A DNA stretch of 64,000 nt, from contig NMRB01000672.1 of the NCBI GenBank assembly GCA_002633025.1, forward strand, positions 196,030-260,029, read 5' to 3'. The translations under genes and the position numbers were made by a program. Under the pieces are notes generated by a model, which worked only from the letters and a program-made list of their open reading frames with translations, was not told the origin of the DNA and did not search any database. This DNA is from Notospermus geniculatus (lineage: Eukaryota; Nemertea; Pilidiophora; Heteronemertea; Lineidae). This document shows positions 58,956-64,000 of this stretch, piece after piece. Every line of letters begins with the position of its first letter. The stretch's first letter is position 1.

Positions 58956-59015
58956 GAAAAACACTTTCAGTTCCTTTTGCCTTGAAGGTTATCAAAGATT
59001 TGAAAAGTTACTCAC

Positions 59016-59190
59016 TGATAACTTGGTGAGACACTTCTCCGCCCTCGGCTTGGTTGTGGCACTTGTGGCTCCATCTGGTTATCACTTTCTGCATAATCAT
59101 CCCTGCCACTCATTAACTCTTTCTGACTCACTGACTCAATATCTGAGAGGCTGGGTTCTATAGGAGGTAGTCGTGATGGGCTGGCTATTT
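59016..59190 (-). CDS. Exon 6 of the motif-cassette series
   Basis: A 175-bp exon with acceptor catcactccttccag and donor GTGAGTAA. It enters in phase 1, matching the exon at 59613-59536 (the joined codon gives Glu). It leaves in phase 2, matching the giant exon at 40519 (the joined codon gives His). It encodes about 58 residues: IASPSRLPPIEPSLSDIESV, SQKELMSGRDDY and a Pro/Arg/Ser-rich end PQPSRGRRSVSPSY. The SDIESVSQKEL part is a weak match to the repeated D-V-E-S-V-R-T-E motif of the upstream exons. It is the only one of these six exons that changes phase, so skipping it would shift the frame. Confidence 0.8.
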
Positions 59191-59535
59191 CTGGAAGGAG
59201 TGATGATGTGAATATTTTGAAGCACGTGTTGTGCAGTGATGTGACAGCACCTACTATCACGCGCCCAAAATACCCAGAAGTGTTTATCTTCCCTATAAAT
59301 CCTCCTGGCTACAGATACTACAACAATATTTTGAGTATTTCTTCATTCAACCCTTTGAAGATCCACATATCGATTAACCCTTGCAAATTGTGTGGAAGGA
59401 GTCACCAAGCCTGAGCCGAACAGCTGCATAGAAAATTTCAGAGTTGTGTGACGCTACACAACATTGCGATTCCAGTCCACTACTGTACCCGAAAGTAACA
59501 TCAGTGATTTTTTAGGCACATCAAATTCTAATTAC
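59191..59535. other. 345-bp intron
   Basis: Canonical minus-strand GT (59535-59534) and AG (59192-59191). Nothing else inside. Confidence 0.7.
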
Positions 59536-59613
59536 CTGCCATTTTCTTTTGTATATATTCCTTATATTTTTTCTCTAAAATATCATCTTCACTCAACTCA
59601 CTTGGGGCTTTAC
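59536..59613 (-). CDS. Exon 5: 26-codon acidic/basic helix cassette
   Basis: A 78-bp, phase 1-1 exon with acceptor gattgctttctag and donor GTAATT. It encodes G-KAPSELSEDDILEKKYKEY-IQKKMA: an acidic SEDDILEKKY start and a basic helical end. This is reminiscent of the TEEFERKYKESL part of exon 3. It splices in frame on both sides and could be skipped without frameshift. It is missed by simple ORF detection because of its length. Confidence 0.8.
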
Positions 59614-60539
59614 CTAGAAAGCAATCAGAGATAAGGATGAGGATTTGAGATAACTTCTTAGTTCCTATGCTTGCCACTAGAAGTCACTTATGTAGGTAGC
59701 ACACTGTCAATTTCTTCTCTTGTCATCCATTATTTCTTTTGGTGATGCTGAGCGTGAAGTTTTCTTGTGCGAGGTGCTCTCAATGGGCAACCTCACCATT
59801 GTCGGTTTTCCTTATGACTTCCCTAAGACCAATCACATAGATTTCAATGGTTGAGTTGCCCATATGACACAAATGTATGACTGTGAATCGAATTCTAGTC
59901 ATGAATAACCATGACATTCTACTCAAAGGAATCGTACTAAACCAACATTTCTGTACAACATTGCAATGTCAACATTTGTTGATAGTTCAAAGGGCCATAA
60001 ATCAGATCAAGAATGACAATTTTTGTCTAAACGTGACTTTTCATCATCGATGCTATGCAGGTATCAACTTGTGACTTGATGTGATAATTGTCACAATGAG
60101 ATGACACAGGGCGGCCATTATGCTCACCCAGTCAAGCGTTTAATGCTGTCAAGTACAATACGATATGTTGGTTGAATGTTTTGGAAGCTAAATAACTCTT
60201 GTCTTCTCGATGTTACACTTGACTAGATTTGGATAATGGCAAGCAAACCGCTACACGTAGGTCAGTATGTTTTAAAAGGACTGAGATAACCCCCACAGAC
60301 AGCCCCTGTTTTGTTAAATGTAAACTAATGACATACGCAACGCTTTTTTACAAAGCAAAGTCTTTCCTGATATAACGATTCAAATTCCTCGGAAGAAATT
60401 CTAAACGGTAATTCTGTTCCCCAGAGGTTTGCATTTCAAGGCCTGTCAAATCTCTCTCACACTAAAATGTTGAGGTCCACAAAGATTAAGATATAATAAA
60501 GATGCAGGACAAATCTGATGCAGGAGGAACTGCAGCCCT
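59614..60539. other. Intronic stretch
   Basis: Around 59755-59870 there are words (gcgaggtgctctcaatgggc; tggttgagttgcccat) related to the MITE at 55241. No exon was recognised. Confidence 0.5.
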
Positions 60540-60735
60540 TATTGCACTTTTTGTGTTTTTGGTTTTGGCCTTCTGGAGGCCAAGCCAAGAATCGAATCGG
60601 ACCGAAACCTGGTGTCACAGGTCATCTGACCTAGGGGTACATATGTACCAAGTTTCAGATCAATAGCTCCAGCAGTTACAAAACGTGCCCTGCTAACGGA
60701 CGACGACGACGCCGGAAGACAAATTGATCTAGTCC
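60540..60735 (+). repeat. Dispersed repeat with conserved 3' end
   Basis: The stretch contains cttctggaggccaag, catctgacctaggggtacat, ccaagtttcagatcaatagc, tccagcagttacaaaacg and gctaacggacgacgacgac. This word order is typical of an interspersed element I have seen in many marine invertebrates. It sits about 25 bp from the donor of the 60995-60762 exon. Confidence 0.6.
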
Positions 60736-60761
60736 TACTGCAGGGTTACTCAGATCTTTAC

Positions 60762-60995
60762 CTGGGAATCCTCGAAGTCGATCTCGAACCTGCGATGAAC
60801 GAACTGTGTCAAGGTCACTGTCGATGAGCCCATCGTCAAAACTTGTCAGCGGAACACCAGCGACATGCTTGAAATGCATTTTATTGAAGTTGCTTTCAAA
60901 GTCTTCTGTCCGTGGTGTGTCTTCGCTGCCATTGCACATGGCCTTCATGGACCAGGGGATGGACGGCTTGGGCTTGAGGTAAGGAGGGATATTAT
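60762..60995 (-). CDS. Exon 4: 78-codon cassette with two weak motif repeats
   Basis: A 234-bp, phase 1-1 exon with acceptor tctcctttacttcag and donor GTAAAG. It encodes D-NIPPYLKPKPSIPW, a Cys/Asn linker, then DTPRTEDFESNFNKMHF (motif match), a linker GVPLTSFDDGL, and DSDLDTVRSSQVRDRLRGFP (second, weaker match). Both neighbours splice in frame. It is predicted cytoplasmic; no membrane segment is seen. Confidence 0.82.
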
Positions 60996-61771
60996 CTGAA
61001 GTAAAGGAGAGCAACATAAGTAAAAGGATCCAAAGAAACAAACAGAAGTTGCAGGAAGACACCAATGTAGGCTACCCAGGGTTGTCAACAACGTGAACAC
61101 GTCATCTTGTTTCCACTGGCTTCTTGAAAACCAGAGAGAAGCACCACTCTTAACTTTTGACTAAGCTCCGCTACCATGTCATGGGCAAATTTGAGTTGAT
61201 GGCGTCTTTAGTAAGATCTGCTACAAACTGAGAGTATCTGAGTGAATTGTCTGAAAAGTGTTCTTCATTTTATCCATCTGAAGAACAATACTCTAAGAAA
61301 CGTTTTTTAGAATTTCACATTTAATTGCATCGCCTTGCCAGATTGACTTCCAAAGGCATCGTGAAAACCACACACTTGCAAGATTTTGGTGGCCAAAGAG
61401 TTGAAGCAAATACAGGCAGATTTTTGCAGCCAGATCAGGAAATGAGGGAACCGGGTCATCAATGGTTTAGTTGGAAGGAGCTCTGTAACCTATTGGGTAC
61501 TGGGGGATGCTATTGGGTAAGGTGGGAGGGCTCTTCAAGTAAAGCTTATGTAGCAACTGCACACTAAGTTGTAAATGCATTAGACAGAAACATAGAAAGC
61601 AAAACTGCAGTTAGCCAATGTCAAATCTGTAGGTGTTATCTTCTGCTGAAAGGGTCAGTAGGTTATCCATTTCGACATACACATTTTGCTGAAATTCTGA
61701 TCTATTAGTATCCATGATGTAAAAGTTACAGACTCAATCCCAGCTACTTACGAAAAACCAAATCTGCAAGA
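60996..61771. other. Intronic stretch
   Basis: Nothing recognised. The intron between exons 4 and 3 is 1,017 bp. Confidence 0.5.
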
Positions 61772-61902
61772 TGGGTGATTTCAAAGTTGGTGTTAACACG
61801 GTGTTTACAATGCTTTAATGCATTGTAAACACCGTGTTAACACCAACTTTGAAATTTAATGCATTGTAAACACCATGTTAACACCAACTTTGAAATCACC
61901 CA
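61772..61902. mobile_element. Foldback element with a duplicated right arm
   Basis: The left arm tgggtgatttcaaagttggt through acacggtgtttacaatgc is inverted at 61818-61855. The right arm then repeats in tandem at 61858-61902 (with accatgtt for accgtgtt) and ends atcaccca, the true inverse of the left end. The structure is left-right-right, as if the right arm duplicated by slippage or gap repair. Confidence 0.82.
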
Positions 61903-62012
61903 TAAATGCAAAATTATAAACAAAATCTGCAACCAAAGTTAGCCACTAGCCATCTACAAAGTCACTATTCTAAAATAAAAGGCCACCATACACATTTATA
62001 AACAGGCCCCAC

Positions 62013-62210
62013 CTTTGCGACCAGTCGCAGCCTGCGCAGTTCTCATTGCAGCCCGTGCCTGCACTGCCGCCTCTATAGCTTTGGCACGATCCTCTCTAAG
62101 TAATGATTTCTGGACATTCAATAAACTCTCCTTGTACTTTCGTTCAAATTCTTCAGTACGCACAGATTCTACATCATCACTTTCCCTTTTCCGACGAGGG
62201 GCAGTGCCAT
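62013..62210 (-). CDS. Exon 3: strongest motif cassette plus Ala/Arg helix
   Basis: A 198-bp, phase 1-1 exon with acceptor ctttctcctatag and donor GTGGGG. It encodes DGTAPRRKRESDDVESVRTE, then EFERKYKESLLNVQKSLL, then an Ala/Arg-rich helix (REDRAKAIEAAVQARAAMRT) and AQAATGRK. The DDVESVRTEEFERKY segment aligns with DVDSVKTEDFQKEY of exon 1. A nuclear-localisation-like PRRKR is present. In-frame splicing on both sides. Confidence 0.85.
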
Positions 62211-62544
62211 CTATAGGAGAAAGAGGTACCAAACTGGTCAAATTAGCGAGAAAAAAAAGTTGAGAAATCGTGGTGATGAGATGGTCTTGACTGAAAAAGG
62301 CCTAAATGATGAAACAGAAATGAAATGGTTATCTATCATCTACCATTTTATGGCATTCAACAGGAAGAGAAAATGGCATCTTTGCAAACCCATGTTTGGG
62401 GGTAGGCTGGAAACAAAATGGGATGGGAAAGGGCTCAGTGCAATAGCAGATGACAGCAAAGAGGGGCCAAATCAGACAACAAAGGACAGATGAAAACAAC
62501 AGTGCAGAAAAACATGGCAATCAAAACAAAGGAAATATCTTTAC
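62211..62544. other. 334-bp intron
   Basis: Canonical ends on the minus strand. No other feature. Confidence 0.7.
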
Positions 62545-62589
62545 CAAGGTCTTGGAGAGCAAGGAATTTGGATGACCTGTTACCACGGG
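62545..62589 (-). CDS. Exon 2: 45-bp microexon-like cassette
   Basis: Only 45 bp, phase 1-1, with acceptor tttctttaccag and donor GTAAAG. It encodes A-RGNRSSKFLALQDL-D (edge residues completed by neighbours). Its small size and multiple-of-three length make it a good candidate for regulated inclusion. The call rests on splice sites and on the phase match to both flanking exons. Confidence 0.65.
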
Positions 62590-63106
62590 CTGGTAAAGAA
62601 ATAAATCAGGTATACATCAACTTAAAGGTGTAAGACAGATGATGAAATGGCCAAGGAAGGTATCCACATCTGACCTAGCACAGAATCTGACGAATGTTAC
62701 ATTGTCTAAAGATAAAGAGTTAAAATGCAAGAACACGGTCATGCATTTGTTTGAATGAGAAGAAAGCCACCTCAACATCATGTTCAGCAAACTTGAATAA
62801 CAAAATGATGAATGCTGTGTCAATTGTACATTTCATGGTGTGTGGTTTGAGTAATTATCACGAAAAATCAGGTAATTGGTATTTCTGTGTAAACTGATAA
62901 GATGTAAGGCAGTCAAGTCTTTTATGGTTTCTATTGGTAATTGGTTGTATATGGCTTCTGTTACTGATGTTGAGGCTGAAGTAACATACTGCTGGGTTTT
63001 GCAGATGAACAACAGTCCCATCAAAAGGACACATTTAACTGATCTTTTTTACATGGTTCCATGCCTCTTCTTTAAGCATATCACATAGCATTTTATTTCT
63101 CCTCAC
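62590..63106. other. 517-bp intron
   Basis: Canonical ends. No further feature recognised. Confidence 0.65.
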
Positions 63107-63220
63107 CTGGGGATACCACAGTCTTCATGTATTCCTTCTGAAAATCTTCTGTTTTCACAGAATCCACATCACTGTCTTTACCACTCATCGTGTATGGTCG
63201 TTTACTTTTTAGTTCTCGCC
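63107..63220 (-). CDS. Exon 1 (first visible): motif cassette
   Basis: A 114-bp, phase 1-1 exon with acceptor cttctgttattgcag and donor GTGAGG. It encodes G-RELKSKRPYTMSGKDS, then DVDSVKTEDFQKEYMKTVV and SP. It contains the clearest short form of the repeated motif. A phase-1 entry means at least one more exon lies upstream, beyond the window or unrecognised in 63221-64000, so the true start codon is not visible. Confidence 0.82.
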
Positions 63221-63284
63221 CTGCAATAACAGAAGAAATGGAAAGTGTTAGTTACATGTAAAACGTTCTCACTTTATCAGGTCA

Positions 63285-63835
63285 CTTGCAAATTCAATGT
63301 GTTCATCTGTGATCGTACTGTGTATAATCTTGTGTTCTGTTCACCTGTGATCATGAAGTGTATTCTTTTGATCAGTTCACCTGTGATCAAGAAGTGTATT
63401 CCTTCATTCTGTTCACATGTGATCATGAAGTGTATTCTTTATTCTATTCACCTGTGATCGTGAAGTGTATTCTTTATTCTATTCACCTGTGATTGTGAAG
63501 TGTATTATTTTGATCAGTTCACCTGTGATCAAGAAGTGTATTCCTTCATTCTGTTCACATGTGATCGTGAAGTGTATTGTTTCATTCTGTTCAACTGTGA
63601 TCATGAAGTGTATTCTTTTGATCTGTTCACCTGTGATCAAGAAGTGTATTCTTTTGATCTCTTCACCTGTGATCAAGAAATATATTCCTTCATTCTGTTC
63701 ACATGTGATCATGAAGTGTATTGTTTCATTCTGTTCAACTGCGATCATGAAGTGTATTCTTTCATTCTATTCAGCTGTGATCATGAAATGTATTCTTTCA
63801 TTCTATTCACCTGTGATAGTGCAAGTGATTCCTTC
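63285..63835 (+). repeat. ~36-bp minisatellite
   Basis: About fifteen units of gttcacctgtgatcatgaag plus tgtattctttca with variants. Long plus and minus open frames through it are repeat-driven. It lies about 65 bp upstream of the acceptor of exon 1 in the minus-strand intron. Confidence 0.92.
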
Positions 63836-64000
63836 ACTTTGCTAACCTCAGAGGCATATAGAAGTGAATACGCAAACACTTGTGGAAGACCAAAGTGTCT
63901 TGAAGAAAACATTCAAATCTGCCCCAGCATATCACAGTTTGTTCACCATTCTTAGAAAAAACACATAAATATTGAACAAGTCAATGAAAATACAACAGCA
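63836..64000. other. Non-coding window edge
   Basis: No exon with acceptable splice sites was seen. Confidence 0.4.

Noticed and set aside
63465-63955. Long overlapping open frames with Cys/Ile/Phe-rich repeats on both strands
   Set aside because: They run through a minisatellite in several registers at once; this is repeat translation and not a protein.

Overview
This window is eukaryotic genomic DNA. It shows spliced exons with GT/AG boundaries on the minus strand, introns up to about 18 kb, many minisatellites, foldback (MITE-like) elements and tRNA-derived SINE-like repeats. Frequent words such as taggcctac, tacatgta and accggta, together with the repeat types, resemble those of a marine invertebrate deuterostome such as an echinoderm. 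That placement is an impression from composition, not a proof. Isolated N bases at 19688, 51673 and 53046 mark assembly joins.

Only minus-strand coding sequence is convincing. From high to low coordinate it begins with six short exons (63220-63107, 62589-62545, 62210-62013, 60995-60762, 59613-59536, 59190-59016). Their splice sites and phases fit end to end, and the chain is phase-compatible with one giant exon at 40519-35314. The giant exon encodes about 1,735 residues of mostly disordered, Ser- and acid-rich protein. In order along it lie short motifs resembling the vertebrate KRAP/TESPA1 (ITPRID) family of IP3-receptor-associated proteins. The upstream exons repeat a small motif of the form D-V-[ED]-S-V-[RK]-T-E-[DE]-F in separate phase-1 cassettes, and a related Phe-Glu/Asp-Glu-Val-Glu-Ser-Leu motif occurs twice in the giant exon. 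Further down, at 9493-9329, 8575-8380 and 4060-3983, come basic and coiled-coil exons whose phases also match. They may be the 3' part of the same gene or belong to a neighbour.

The rest is intron or intergenic DNA dominated by repeats. A 3.2-kb segment (1-3236 and 7198-10440) is duplicated and carries a second, partly broken copy of two exons. A 2.4-kb unit is tandemly duplicated (12063-14557 and 14558-16929); one copy carries a 126-bp near-perfect palindrome and the other does not. About fifteen tandem arrays are present, including one built of nuclear-receptor half-sites (20931-21213). At least ten foldback elements and several SINE-like copies are scattered throughout. No plus-strand gene, functional tRNA, rRNA or CRISPR array was found.

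Working model: one long minus-strand gene encodes a cytoskeletal or receptor-scaffold type protein. It starts upstream of position 64000, and its 3' portion lies in a repeat-rich, recently duplicated region that may in part reflect unmerged haplotypes.
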